From: an uncultured Erysipelothrix sp.
GTDB taxonomy: Bacteria > Bacillota_I > Bacilli_A > Erysipelotrichales > Erysipelotrichaceae
NCBI GenBank assembly: GCA_947631935.1
Contig: CANRNG010000010.1
Coordinates: 1-34,150, forward strand
DNA length: 34,150 nt
Direction of reading: 5' to 3'
The notes beneath the pieces were generated by a model, which saw nothing but the letters and a program-made list of their open reading frames with translations, searched no databases and was not told the DNA's origin. Of this stretch, positions 21,522 through 29,969 are shown piece by piece (position 1 is the stretch's first letter; the number at the start of each line of letters is the position of its first letter). The position numbers and the translations under genes were made by a program.

Positions 21522-22796
21522 ATGAAATCAGTTTGGAATTTAAATGAAAAATCAAAAGGTCAATTAAAAGTTGAGGTTGATGTGCAAGCGTGGAAAGATG
21601 CGCAAGAAAAAGCACTTGACAAACTTATTAAAGATGTAGAAATCGAAGGATTTAGAAAAGGGCAAGCACCTAAAAAGCTTGCTGCAAAACGTGTTAGTGA
21701 ACAATCAGTGTTCATGGACGCAGTAAACCTTGTCGCAAATGATGCATATGTACAAGGAATGGTCGATCACAAATTAGAACCCGTAGCCCAACCTTCATTG
21801 GATGTTGAAAAAATGTCTGCTGAAGAATTAACTTTGGTTTTTGATATTGTGGTTAAACCAGAAGTTACTTTAGGCGATTACAAAGGCATTAAAATTGAAG
21901 CAGAAGATACAGAAGTAACAGATGATGATGTGAATGCTGAATTGAAAAGTCTCCAAGAAAACAATGCTGAACTCGTTGTAAAAGAAGATGTAGAAATTGA
22001 AGTAGGCCATACTGTGGTGCTTGATTTTGAAGGTTTCAAAGACGATGTTGCATTTGAAGGTGGAAAAGGCGAAAACTATAGCCTAGAAATTGGATCCAAC
22101 TCATTTATTCCTGGATTCGAAGAAGCCCTAGTTGGTTTGAAATCAGGAGATGAGAAAGCCATTGATTTAACGTTCCCAGATAACTATCATGTGGATGAGC
22201 TAAAGGGTCAACCCGTCGTATTTAAGGTTAAAGTACATGAAGTTAAGGCACGTGAATTGCCAGAATTGAATGATGACTTTGTGGATCTATTGGATCGTGA
22301 AGGCATTGATACATTGGATGCTTTGAAAGCAGATATTAAAGATGTTTTAACCAAACAACGTGAAGAAGCTGAAAAGGATCGTGTAGACAACTTATTGATT
22401 GAAACTGTAGCGGATAATGCAACAGTGGAAATCCCAGAGGAAATGATTGAGGAAGAACTTGATCAAATGTTCCAAGAATTCACACAAAGATTAACACAAC
22501 AAGGTTTGAATTTTGAAATGTATTCACAAATTCTAAACCAAACAGAGGAAGATATTAAAGAACAAATGCGTGATGATGCAGGCAAGCGTGTTCGTTCTCG
22601 TTTAGTCTTAGAGAAGATTGCTGAAGTTGAGGCATTGAAGGTTGAAGAATCAGATATTGAAACTGAATATGGAAACATTTCTGAGATGTATGGTTTAGAG
22701 ATTGAACAAATCAAACAAATCATCACAAATGAGCAATTAACTTATGATATTTTAATTCGTAAAGCTGTTGAACTTGTTCAAGCTTCACGCGCTTAA
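21522..22796 (+). CDS. tig: Trigger factor chaperone
   Basis: Trigger factor binds near the ribosome exit tunnel and shields nascent chains. From ATG 21522 the protein is 424 aa, the normal size. The N-terminal ribosome-binding domain contains the GFRKGQAPKK signature near residue 43. The FKBP-like prolyl isomerase domain lies at about 150-235 (VGHTVVLDFEGF, FIPGFEEALVG), and the C-terminal helical arms follow. A TAGGAGG ribosome site fits ATG 21522; an in-frame ATG at 21486 lies upstream of the -10 and cannot be used. A CIRCE element overlaps its promoter, tying it to heat-shock control. Confidence 0.97.
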   Translation: MKSVWNLNEKSKGQLKVEVDVQAWKDAQEKALDKLIKDVEIEGFRKGQAPKKLAAKRVSEQSVFMDAVNLVANDAYVQGMVDHKLEPVAQPSLDVEKMSAEELTLVFDIVVKPEVTLGDYKGIKIEAEDTEVTDDDVNAELKSLQENNAELVVKEDVEIEVGHTVVLDFEGFKDDVAFEGGKGENYSLEIGSNSFIPGFEEALVGLKSGDEKAIDLTFPDNYHVDELKGQPVVFKVKVHEVKARELPELNDDFVDLLDREGIDTLDALKADIKDVLTKQREEAEKDRVDNLLIETVADNATVEIPEEMIEEELDQMFQEFTQRLTQQGLNFEMYSQILNQTEEDIKEQMRDDAGKRVRSRLVLEKIAEVEALKVEESDIETEYGNISEMYGLEIEQIKQIITNEQLTYDILIRKAVELVQASRA

Positions 22797-22797
22797 T

Positions 22798-22822
22798 AAA
22801 AAAGACGCCTCGCGTCTTTTTT
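22798..22822 (+). terminator. Terminator-like hairpin between tig and lon
   Basis: AAAAAAGACGC pairs with GCGTCTTTTTT around a CTC loop. No separate lon promoter is visible, so it probably lowers lon expression relative to tig by partial termination. Confidence 0.8.
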
Positions 22823-22846
22823 CTACCTATGAAGGAGGGATTTTAG

Positions 22847-25192
22847 ATGCATGAAGAAAATAAAAAAATGAATGTTCCTGTCGTAGCTACTCGTGGGATT
22901 GTACTTTTTCCAAATCAAGAAATCTTGATTGAGGTGGGTCGTCCTAAGAGTATGAACGCTGTTGAGGAAGCTGAAAAATTCTTCAATGGCCACGTGGTCT
23001 TACTAAGTCAAAGGGATATTATGGTGGATGAACCGATGATTTCTGACCTTTATGAGGTTGGTACATTGGCTCATATTAAATCTGTTAAACAAAAACAAGG
23101 TTTCTTACGCGTAACCTTTAGTGGTATTCAACGTGTTCACATTGATTCAATCAATGAAGATGCGCAAATGCTCTTTTCGTCCATTACTTTGTTGGATGAT
23201 GAGCTTGGCGAAAAGGACGAAGAAACGGCATTGATTCGTGCCATTAATCGTGAAATTAAAAATGCACTTGCGATTGAGCGAACCCAAAAAGTGGGTGGGG
23301 TTAACTTAAATATCCCCAGAGAGTTTTGGGATAATTTCTTACTTCAATCCATGTCGGCAACGCAAATTGCAGATCAGTTTTCACAACATTTTCCATTACC
23401 CCTTGAATCCAAACAAACTTTATTAGAGACACTCAACGTAAACAGTCGTATTGAGTTTATTCTTCAAGAGATTCAACGTGAAAAAACACTTTCAGATATT
23501 GAAACTGATATTAATGAACGTGTTAAGGGTCGTTTGGAAGACAATCAACGTGAGTATTACTTGCGTGAGAAAATGCGCGCGATTCGTGAAGAATTGGGCG
23601 ATACTGTGGATGTCAGTGAAGACAGTGATGAGTTTAGAAACTTAATTGAAAACAACCCTTATCCTGAAAACGTTAAAGCAAAGGCTTTAGAAGAGTTGCA
23701 ACGTTATGAAATGTTGCCGCAAGCTTCAGGTGAATCGGGTGTCATTCGCAGTTATCTAGATTGGTTATTGAAAACACCTTGGTGGCAAGAAACCGATGAT
23801 ATTGAAGACTTAAATGAAGTGAGAGGCACCTTGGATGCGGATCACTATGGTTTGGATAAAATTAAAGATCGTATTATGGAGTACTTGGCTGTTAAAAATA
23901 TGACCGGCAGTCTTGATGCGCCCATCCTATGTTTAGTAGGCCCTCCAGGTGTGGGTAAAACATCCTTGGCATCTTCTATTGCGCGTGCATTAGACCGTCA
24001 GTTTGTGAAAGCATCCTTGGGTGGTGTACGTGATGAAGCTGAAATTCGAGGTCATAGACGTACGTATCTGGGTTCTCTTCCAGGACGTATCATCCAAGGC
24101 ATGAAAAAAGCGGGTGTTGTTAACCCGGTCTTCCTATTGGATGAAATTGATAAGATGGCATCAGACTACAAGGGTGATCCTTCAAGTGCGATGTTAGAGG
24201 TCTTGGATCCTGAACAAAATAAAATGTTCTCGGATCATTATCTTGAAGAACCCTATGATTTATCCAAAGTTATGTTTGTGGCAACCGCAAACTACTTGGG
24301 TGACATTCCAGAGCCTTTAAGAGATCGTTTGGAAATCATTCAACTTTCTTCTTATACAGAAGAAGAAAAATTAAACATTGCAATCAAACACTTGATTCCA
24401 AAACAACTCAAAATTAATGGATTAACCAAATCCCAATTTAAGATGAGTGAAACGCAATTGCGCTATGTTATTCGTCACTATACCCGTGAAGCAGGGGTAC
24501 GTCAACTTGAACGTGTCATCGCATCACTATGTAGAAAAACGGTTTTAACCATTCTAAAAGATGGTCAAAAATCTGTGACTGTTTCTAACAAACGGATTGT
24601 TGAATGGTTGGGTCAAAACATATTTGAATATGGTCGTAAAGAAAAAGAAAACCAAGTAGGTGTGGTCACAGGATTGGCTTATACTTCCTTTGGTGGCGAT
24701 GTCTTGCCTGTTGAAGTCACTTACTTTGGCGGTAAGGGAAGACTCCACGTTACGGGTCAATTGGGTGATGTTATGAAGGAATCTACAGAAATTGCCTTGG
24801 GTTATGTTAAAACGCATGCCAAAGACTTAGAAGTTGCTGATGATTTCTTTGAAACCCATGATATTCATATTCACGTACCTGAAGGGGCTGTACCAAAAGA
24901 TGGTCCATCTGCAGGGATTACCTTAACGACTGCCCTCATTTCAGCAATCACAAATCGTAAGGTTTATTCTGATGTTGCCATGACAGGTGAAGTAACATTG
25001 AGGGGACATGTGCTTCCTATTGGTGGATTAAAAGAGAAATCATTGGCAGCCCATCGTGTGGGTATTACCAGAATTGTCATTCCAAAACAAAATGAAAAAG
25101 ATATGGATGAACTCCCAGACATTGTTAAAAAAGAAATTGAGTTTATTCCAGTTGAGCATATGTCTGAAGTTGTGAAAGCGGCGTTGGTTTAA
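22847..25192 (+). CDS. lon: ATP-dependent protease Lon
   Basis: Lon degrades misfolded and regulatory proteins in the cytoplasm as a homohexamer. The 781-aa LonA type has an N-terminal substrate domain (1-200), a coiled region, the AAA+ module with Walker A GPPGVGKTS near residue 365, and Walker B VFLLDEIDK. The protease domain has Ser688 (DGPSAG) and Lys731 (GGLKEKS), the catalytic dyad at normal spacing. An AAGGAGG site at ideal distance fixes the ATG. It has no own promoter and is separated from tig by a terminator hairpin, so CIRCE control of tig probably reaches it. The engB gene starts 2 nt after it. Confidence 0.98.
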   Translation: MHEENKKMNVPVVATRGIVLFPNQEILIEVGRPKSMNAVEEAEKFFNGHVVLLSQRDIMVDEPMISDLYEVGTLAHIKSVKQKQGFLRVTFSGIQRVHIDSINEDAQMLFSSITLLDDELGEKDEETALIRAINREIKNALAIERTQKVGGVNLNIPREFWDNFLLQSMSATQIADQFSQHFPLPLESKQTLLETLNVNSRIEFILQEIQREKTLSDIETDINERVKGRLEDNQREYYLREKMRAIREELGDTVDVSEDSDEFRNLIENNPYPENVKAKALEELQRYEMLPQASGESGVIRSYLDWLLKTPWWQETDDIEDLNEVRGTLDADHYGLDKIKDRIMEYLAVKNMTGSLDAPILCLVGPPGVGKTSLASSIARALDRQFVKASLGGVRDEAEIRGHRRTYLGSLPGRIIQGMKKAGVVNPVFLLDEIDKMASDYKGDPSSAMLEVLDPEQNKMFSDHYLEEPYDLSKVMFVATANYLGDIPEPLRDRLEIIQLSSYTEEEKLNIAIKHLIPKQLKINGLTKSQFKMSETQLRYVIRHYTREAGVRQLERVIASLCRKTVLTILKDGQKSVTVSNKRIVEWLGQNIFEYGRKEKENQVGVVTGLAYTSFGGDVLPVEVTYFGGKGRLHVTGQLGDVMKESTEIALGYVKTHAKDLEVADDFFETHDIHIHVPEGAVPKDGPSAGITLTTALISAITNRKVYSDVAMTGEVTLRGHVLPIGGLKEKSLAAHRVGITRIVIPKQNEKDMDELPDIVKKEIEFIPVEHMSEVVKAALV

Positions 25193-25193
25193 A

Positions 25194-25766
25194 ATGTTAA
25201 AAGCCAGTGAGGCAAAGCTGATTCTATCCGCTGCTGATCCCAAACAATTTCCAGAAACAACCCAGCCTGAATTTTTAATGGTCGGTAAAAGTAATGTTGG
25301 AAAATCGTCCCTCATTAATGCCATTACCAATCGTAAGCGTTTGGCATATGTGGGACAAAGACCTGGGAAAACGCGTCTCATCAATTTTTTCCACATCAAT
25401 GATGATTTATTATTGGTGGATGTCCCTGGTTATGGGTATGCCAATCGCTCCCACCAGGAACAATTGGACTATGCAACCTTGATGGATGCTTACTTTGAAT
25501 TAAGACATCCAAGAGCCATGTTATTGGTGATTGATATCAGACGTGGTATGGGTGAAGATGATTGGATGATGCTTGATTTTGCACAAGCGAAAAACATTGA
25601 AGCTGCGATTGTACTTTCTAAAGCAGATAAGTTATCTCGTAATAAAATGATGTCCATGAAGATGAAAACTGAGCGTGACACTGGATTGGAAGTCTTCTTG
25701 TTTTCAACACTCAATGCACACCATACCCCCGAAATTCAAAAATTTATTTTAAGAAGCATGGATTAA
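25194..25766 (+). CDS. engB: Ribosome biogenesis GTPase EngB (YsxC/YihA)
   Basis: The 190-aa single-domain GTPase assists 50S subunit assembly. The G1 loop is MVGKSNVGKSSLINA (residues 28-42), G2/T loop RPGKTR, G3 DVPGYG near residue 80, and G4 LSKADKL near 141. The lon-engB pair is common in Firmicutes. The stop codon lies inside the loop of the terminator hairpin. Confidence 0.97.
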   Translation: MLKASEAKLILSAADPKQFPETTQPEFLMVGKSNVGKSSLINAITNRKRLAYVGQRPGKTRLINFFHINDDLLLVDVPGYGYANRSHQEQLDYATLMDAYFELRHPRAMLLVIDIRRGMGEDDWMMLDFAQAKNIEAAIVLSKADKLSRNKMMSMKMKTERDTGLEVFLFSTLNAHHTPEIQKFILRSMD

Positions 25767-25785
25767 TATTCATGCTTTTTTTGTT
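25754..25785 (+). terminator. Intrinsic terminator after engB
   Basis: AAGCATG (25754-25760) pairs with CATGCTT (25771-25777), followed by a T run. The engB stop codon sits in its loop. Confidence 0.85.
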
Positions 25786-25908
25786 TTAAATAAAAATAAA
25801 TTTTGATACTAAAAAAGACAGCGGATGACGATAGTACGATAATTTTCAAATCATTTGAGTTTAAATTCATAGTCATTAGTGATAATCTTTTATTAGGAGG
25901 TTTTACAT

Positions 25909-26130
25909 ATGAAAAAAACTAAAACATTCATTATTACTGCAGTTGGCAGTATTGTAATTTATGAAGCCATGCGTAAAAGTGGCTTATTAGACCGACTCAC
26001 GGGTGAAATTAAGAAACGGGTCGGCCATGCCACAAATGACCCAGACTTAGAGTTTGAAGGTATGATAGATAAAGGTAAAGGCACTGTCAAAGGATGGGTT
26101 CATGACCTTAAAGAAACGGTGGAATCATAA
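25909..26130 (+). CDS. Small CsbD-like stress protein with N-terminal hydrophobic helix
   Basis: The 73-aa protein begins with a hydrophobic stretch (FIITAVGSIVIYEAM, residues 6-20). It then carries a CsbD-like segment, LTGEIKKRVGHATNDPDLEFEG, followed by DKGKGTVKGWV. CsbD proteins are small general-stress proteins of unknown biochemistry and usually lack a membrane helix, so this arrangement is unusual. A strong AGGAGG site precedes the ATG. Its stop overlaps the start of the next gene by one base, making a two-gene stress unit. Similarity to CsbD is seen by eye and is moderate. Confidence 0.7.
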   Translation: MKKTKTFIITAVGSIVIYEAMRKSGLLDRLTGEIKKRVGHATNDPDLEFEGMIDKGKGTVKGWVHDLKETVES

Positions 26131-26363
26131 TGGGTTGGGTATGGACAATATTAGTCGGAGCCCTCATTGGTGCTGTATCCGGTCTATTTTCAAAAAAGAG
26201 AAGTGGTTTTATTTATAATGTGATTGCAGGATTGATTGGATCCAGTCTTGGAGGCTATCTCTTTGGTGGCTTTGGACCCGAACTTGCGGGTATGTATATC
26301 GTTCCAGCAATCTTGGGTGCCGTTATCTTTAATGTCTTAGTAAACCTTGTATTGGGTCGATAG
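26130..26363 (+). CDS. GlsB/YeaQ/YmgE-family small membrane protein
   Basis: The 77-aa protein has three hydrophobic helices with many Gly: WTILVGALIGAVSGLFS, then NVIAGLIGSSLGGYLFGGFG and YIVPAILGAVIFNVLVNLVL. This matches the transglycosylase-associated (GlsB/YeaQ/YmgE) family, often induced by stress. It is translated with the CsbD-like gene (1-base overlap). Its function is not known. Confidence 0.85.
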   Translation: MGWVWTILVGALIGAVSGLFSKKRSGFIYNVIAGLIGSSLGGYLFGGFGPELAGMYIVPAILGAVIFNVLVNLVLGR

Positions 26364-26388
26364 ACTGTCTTAGGACAGTCTTTTTTTG
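26362..26388 (+). terminator. Intrinsic terminator after the stress pair
   Basis: AGACTGTC pairs with GACAGTCT (8 bp) around TTAG, followed by seven T. It overlaps the stop codon. Confidence 0.9.
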
Positions 26389-26468
26389 TTAATTAAGCAA
26401 ATCCATCAAAGGGTGATTTACGATTTTCAGTCTTTGGTCATACGCTTTTTGGTGACTGTTTATAAGCG

Positions 26469-26497
26469 TTGAAAACAAACCAAACTCATGCTATAAT
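26469..26497 (+). promoter_or_regulatory. Promoter for the T-box / valS operon
   Basis: TTGAAA (26469-26474), a 17-nt spacer and perfect TATAAT (26492-26497), with TGC before the -10. Confidence 0.8.
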
Positions 26498-26503
26498 TGA
26501 ATC

Positions 26504-26712
26504 AACATTTTGGATCAAGAGGAAGTACCGATATATTTAGTTTAGAGACTTGTGGGTTGGTGAAACACAAGCTAAATTACTTGGGAAGGGTCGCTTGTGA
26601 AATGGTATTTTGAATTTAAGTAGGGATACCCGTAGTGCTGCGTTAAAGTATTGAGTATAAAATTAGGTGGTACCACGGTTATAGATCGTCCTTTGTGAGG
26701 GCGTTTTTTTAT
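26504..26712 (+). promoter_or_regulatory. T-box riboswitch, valine-specific
   Basis: The 366-base gap before the GNAT gene holds this leader. It contains the T-box motif TTAGGTGGTACCACGG (26663-26678), whose TGGT bulge pairs with the ACCA end of tRNA-Val (discriminator A). Stem I has AGTA (26524-26527), a GGGTTGGTGAAAC distal region, and GTC (26590-26592) followed by a purine as the likely specifier codon for Val. A terminator ends it. Uncharged tRNA-Val would favour the antiterminator and expression of GNAT and valS. The specifier was picked by position and downstream gene, so it is somewhat less sure than the T-box call. Confidence 0.9.
26687..26711 (+). terminator. Regulated terminator of the valS T-box
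   Basis: CGTCCT (26687-26692) pairs with AGGGCG (26698-26703), one wobble, followed by seven T. It is mutually exclusive with the antiterminator that uses the T-box sequence. Confidence 0.85.
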
Positions 26713-26729
26713 TTTTAAGGAGGCAAACG

Positions 26730-27257
26730 ATGATTGAAACAAAACGATTGATTTTAAGACCCATAGAATATGGAGATGCTGAGAGCCTTTATGCCTATAG
26801 TAGTGATCCATTGGTTACAGAAATGGTAACTTATGATACTTATACATCCATGGATGATGCTTATGATTCTTTAGAAAATTTCTTTTTAAATCGGAATCCC
26901 AAAGTACAATTTGAGGCTTTGGCAATTGTTTTAAAAGAGAATGGTAGGATGATTGGGACCGTAGATAGTGGCCCCATCATGCGCGGTGACACTGTTGAAG
27001 TGGGTTATGTCTTACATCGGGATTATTGGAATCAAGGCATTATGTCTGAAGCAGTCCATGCTTATGTAAGGTATTTATTAAATGATAAGGGTTTACGCCG
27101 TCTTGAAATTACGCATTTGCCTCAAAATATTGGGTCCAAACGGGTCATTGAGAAGGTGGGATTTGTGTATGAGGGCAATCGTCGTGCCTATGCTAAGTTT
27201 TATAATGAGTATGTAGATATGCCATACTACAGTTTATTGAAGGGAGATTTGAAATGA
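26730..27257 (+). CDS. GNAT-family N-acetyltransferase (RimJ/RimL-like)
   Basis: The 175-aa protein has the GNAT fold: TKRLILRPIEYGDAESLYAY at the start as in RimJ/RimL-type enzymes, the EVGYVLHRDYWNQGIMSEAV acetyl-CoA region near residues 90-109, and RLEITHLPQNIGSKRVIEKVGF near 129-150. It transfers an acetyl group to an amine; targets of this branch include ribosomal protein N-termini, amino acids and antibiotics. AAGGAGG precedes the ATG. It lies between the T-box and valS and overlaps valS by 4 bp, so it is controlled by Val-tRNA charging. The substrate is unknown. Confidence 0.9.
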   Translation: MIETKRLILRPIEYGDAESLYAYSSDPLVTEMVTYDTYTSMDDAYDSLENFFLNRNPKVQFEALAIVLKENGRMIGTVDSGPIMRGDTVEVGYVLHRDYWNQGIMSEAVHAYVRYLLNDKGLRRLEITHLPQNIGSKRVIEKVGFVYEGNRRAYAKFYNEYVDMPYYSLLKGDLK

Positions 27258-29842
27258 CACAACTTGATCAAAAATATAACCATTTAGAGGTTGAAAAAGA
27301 CAAATATGAAAACTGGATTGAAAAGAAATATTTTGAAGCTGGAGACAAAGGGAAAGAACCTTACAGCTTGGTTATTCCACCTCCAAATGTAACAGGTAAA
27401 TTACATTTGGGTCATGCATGGGATAATACACTACAAGATATTATCATGCGCTACCAAAGGCTTTTGGGTAAAGATGTACTTTACCTACCAGGAATGGATC
27501 ATGCGGGTATTGCGACTCAAGCGAAAGTTGAAGAACGCTTACGTTCAGATGGCATTTCTCGTTATGACTTGGGAAGAGAAAAATTCTTGGAAGTGAGTTG
27601 GGATTGGAAAAATGAATATGCAGGACACATACGCAAACAATGGTCCAAATTGGGATTGTCTTTAGATTACTCTAGAGAACGCTTTACCTTAGATGAAGGA
27701 TTGAACGAAGCGGTTCGTAAAGTATTTGTGGACTTATATAATGAAGGTCTCATCTTTAGAGGATATCGCATCATTAATTGGGATGTGGAAGCACAAACTG
27801 CTTTAAGTAATATTGAAGTAATCCATAAAGAAGTGGAAGGTAAGTTTTATACCTTTAACTATAAAGTCACTGAAACAGGGGAATCACTTCAAGTATCCAC
27901 CACACGCCCTGAAACCATGTTTGGGGATGTGTGTTTGGTGGTACACCCTGAGGATGCGCGCTACCAACACTTAGTAGGAAAACACGCGATTAACCCCGCT
28001 AATGGTGAAAGTTTACCCATTATTACAGATGACTATATTGATATTGAATTTGGTACCGGTGTTATGAAATGTACCCCTGCCCATGACCCCAATGACTTCG
28101 TGATTGGTGAGAAGTATGGCTTAGAGATGCCCATTTGTATGCATCCAAATGGGACTATGAATGAACTTGCTCATAAATATGAAGGCATGAATCGTTTTGA
28201 TGCTCGTGAAGCTTTGGTTAAAGATATTGAAGCTGAGGGTAATTTAATTTCAATTGAGAAACACATTCATCAAGTAGGGCACTCCGAGAGAACGGATGCG
28301 ATTGTTGAACCGTATCTTTCTTTACAGTGGTTTGTGAAGATGAAGCCTTTGGCAGATGAAGTTTTGAAATACCAAGAAAAAAATGCCATTAATTTTTACC
28401 CAGAAAGATTTGGGAATACATTTGAAAGATGGCTTGAAAATATTGAAGATTGGTGTATTTCCCGTCAATTGTGGTGGGGACACCGTATCCCTGCTTGGTT
28501 TCATAATGAAACCGGTGAAGTGTATGTGGGCATGGAAGCCCCCAAAGACATTGAAAACTATACACAAGATGAAGATGTTTTGGATACTTGGTTCTCAAGT
28601 GCACTTTGGCCTTTTAGTACGATGGGTTGGCCCCACCAAACTGAAGATTTAAATCGCTATTATCCAACGGATGTTATGGTCACGGGTTACGATATTATTT
28701 TCTTTTGGGTGGCTCGAATGGCATTTCAAGCCCGTTACTTTATGAATTCAGCACCATTTAAAGATGTATTAATCCATGGCTTGATTCGTGATGAAAAGGG
28801 ACAAAAAATGAGTAAATCCTTGGGAAATGGCGTGGATCCCATGGATGTAATTGAAGAATATGGTGTAGATTCACTGCGATATTTCCTCACAACCAACTCA
28901 ACCCCTGGACAAGATACGCGTTATATTAAAGAAAAGGTAGAAAGTGCATGGAACTTTATTAATAAGATTTGGAACGCGTCTCGCTTTGTGTTTATGCACC
29001 TTGAAGGGGAAACCTTTGAGATGGAAAAGGCACACTTGAGTCAAGTAGACCGCTACATTATTGATCGCTTTAATCAAACTTTAAAAGAAGTCCAAATTAA
29101 TATGGATAAATATGAGTATGCGAATGTGGGGACTGCTTTAACTCACTTTATCTGGGATGACTTTGCGAATTGGTATATTGAGCTTTCGAAAACTGGACTA
29201 CAATCAAGTGATCCAGAAGTAGTTTACGCTACCAAAGCCACTTTATCTTTGATTCTAAAAAATATTACCATTTTAATTTCACCCTTCATGCCTTTTGTGA
29301 GTGAAGAAATTTATCTTAAATTTGGGGATGCGCTTGAAAGTATTAACTTAGAAAGCTGGCCTACTGAAATTGAAGTTGAAACAAGTGATTTGGATGAAGT
29401 TGAATATATTATCAACGGTATTATTGCCATTCGTGAAGCACGCGTTAGCTATGATGTTAAGCCTTCTAAATTATTAAGTGTGAAACTGGTCAATGAAAAT
29501 AATGAGCTGTATCCTTTGAATACAACCATGGAAGCGATGTTTATGAAGATGACCAACACGCATTGTGTAATGGAACTTTCTGATAGTTTAATCTTGCCCG
29601 TTAAATCCGGGGCTGTTGCGCTTGATAAAACAGAACTTGTTGACAAGGAAGCTTTAAGAGTTAAACTTGAAAATGAGAAGGTGCGTTTGGAGTCTGAAAT
29701 CAAACGGGCTACGGCAATGCTTAATAATGAAAACTTTGTTTCTAAGGCACCCAAAGCTAAAGTTGATGCGGAAGCGGATAAACTGAAAGAATACAAACGT
29801 CAACTTGAGTTGGTTGAATCCCAACTCTTAGATTTAAGTTAA
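27254..29842 (+). CDS. valS: Valyl-tRNA synthetase
   Basis: ValS charges tRNA-Val with valine and edits misactivated threonine. The 862-aa protein has class I motifs: PPPNVTGKLHLGHA (HIGH box, about residues 36-49) and GQKMSKSLGNG (KMSKS, about 518). The editing domain contains STTRPETMFGD near 215-225. The C-terminal end is the coiled-coil arm (ALRVKLENEKVRLESEIKRA). The start overlaps the GNAT stop (ATGA). Expression is controlled by the upstream Val T-box. Confidence 0.98.
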   Translation: MTQLDQKYNHLEVEKDKYENWIEKKYFEAGDKGKEPYSLVIPPPNVTGKLHLGHAWDNTLQDIIMRYQRLLGKDVLYLPGMDHAGIATQAKVEERLRSDGISRYDLGREKFLEVSWDWKNEYAGHIRKQWSKLGLSLDYSRERFTLDEGLNEAVRKVFVDLYNEGLIFRGYRIINWDVEAQTALSNIEVIHKEVEGKFYTFNYKVTETGESLQVSTTRPETMFGDVCLVVHPEDARYQHLVGKHAINPANGESLPIITDDYIDIEFGTGVMKCTPAHDPNDFVIGEKYGLEMPICMHPNGTMNELAHKYEGMNRFDAREALVKDIEAEGNLISIEKHIHQVGHSERTDAIVEPYLSLQWFVKMKPLADEVLKYQEKNAINFYPERFGNTFERWLENIEDWCISRQLWWGHRIPAWFHNETGEVYVGMEAPKDIENYTQDEDVLDTWFSSALWPFSTMGWPHQTEDLNRYYPTDVMVTGYDIIFFWVARMAFQARYFMNSAPFKDVLIHGLIRDEKGQKMSKSLGNGVDPMDVIEEYGVDSLRYFLTTNSTPGQDTRYIKEKVESAWNFINKIWNASRFVFMHLEGETFEMEKAHLSQVDRYIIDRFNQTLKEVQINMDKYEYANVGTALTHFIWDDFANWYIELSKTGLQSSDPEVVYATKATLSLILKNITILISPFMPFVSEEIYLKFGDALESINLESWPTEIEVETSDLDEVEYIINGIIAIREARVSYDVKPSKLLSVKLVNENNELYPLNTTMEAMFMKMTNTHCVMELSDSLILPVKSGAVALDKTELVDKEALRVKLENEKVRLESEIKRATAMLNNENFVSKAPKAKVDAEADKLKEYKRQLELVESQLLDLS

Positions 29843-29843
29843 G

Positions 29844-29866
29844 AAACGGGGATAATCCCCGTTTTC
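29844..29866 (+). terminator. Intrinsic terminator after valS
   Basis: AAACGGGGA pairs with TCCCCGTTT around TAA, followed by TTC-rich sequence. Confidence 0.8.
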
Positions 29867-29915
29867 TATTCTGTCATTAGGTTTTAATGTCAAATTTAAA
29901 AACCATCTTATATCT

Positions 29916-29929
29916 TGATACCGTTTTCA
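29916..29929. promoter_or_regulatory. cre-like site (CcpA) at mtlA promoter
   Basis: TGATACCGTTTTCA matches the Bacillus cre consensus TGWAANCGNTNWCA at all constrained positions but one (T for A at position 4). It lies 3 bases upstream of the TATAAT at 29933, where CcpA binding would block transcription in the presence of preferred sugars. This is by resemblance. Confidence 0.6.
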
Positions 29930-29932
29930 TAC

Positions 29933-29938
29933 TATAAT
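29933..29938 (+). promoter_or_regulatory. -10 element of the mtlA promoter
   Basis: A perfect TATAAT 31 bases before the mtlA ATG. There is no TGN extension and no good -35 at 16-18 nt, as expected for an activator-dependent promoter such as one driven by MtlR. Confidence 0.55.
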
Positions 29939-29969
29939 GTGAATGTAAAGAAAAGGAGAATGTTTGTTA

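Noticed and set aside
25859-25886. SigB-type promoter before the CsbD-like gene
   Set aside because: GTTTAA is present at 25859-25864 but no GGGTAT-like -10 follows at 12-15 nt, so the general-stress sigma link is not supported.
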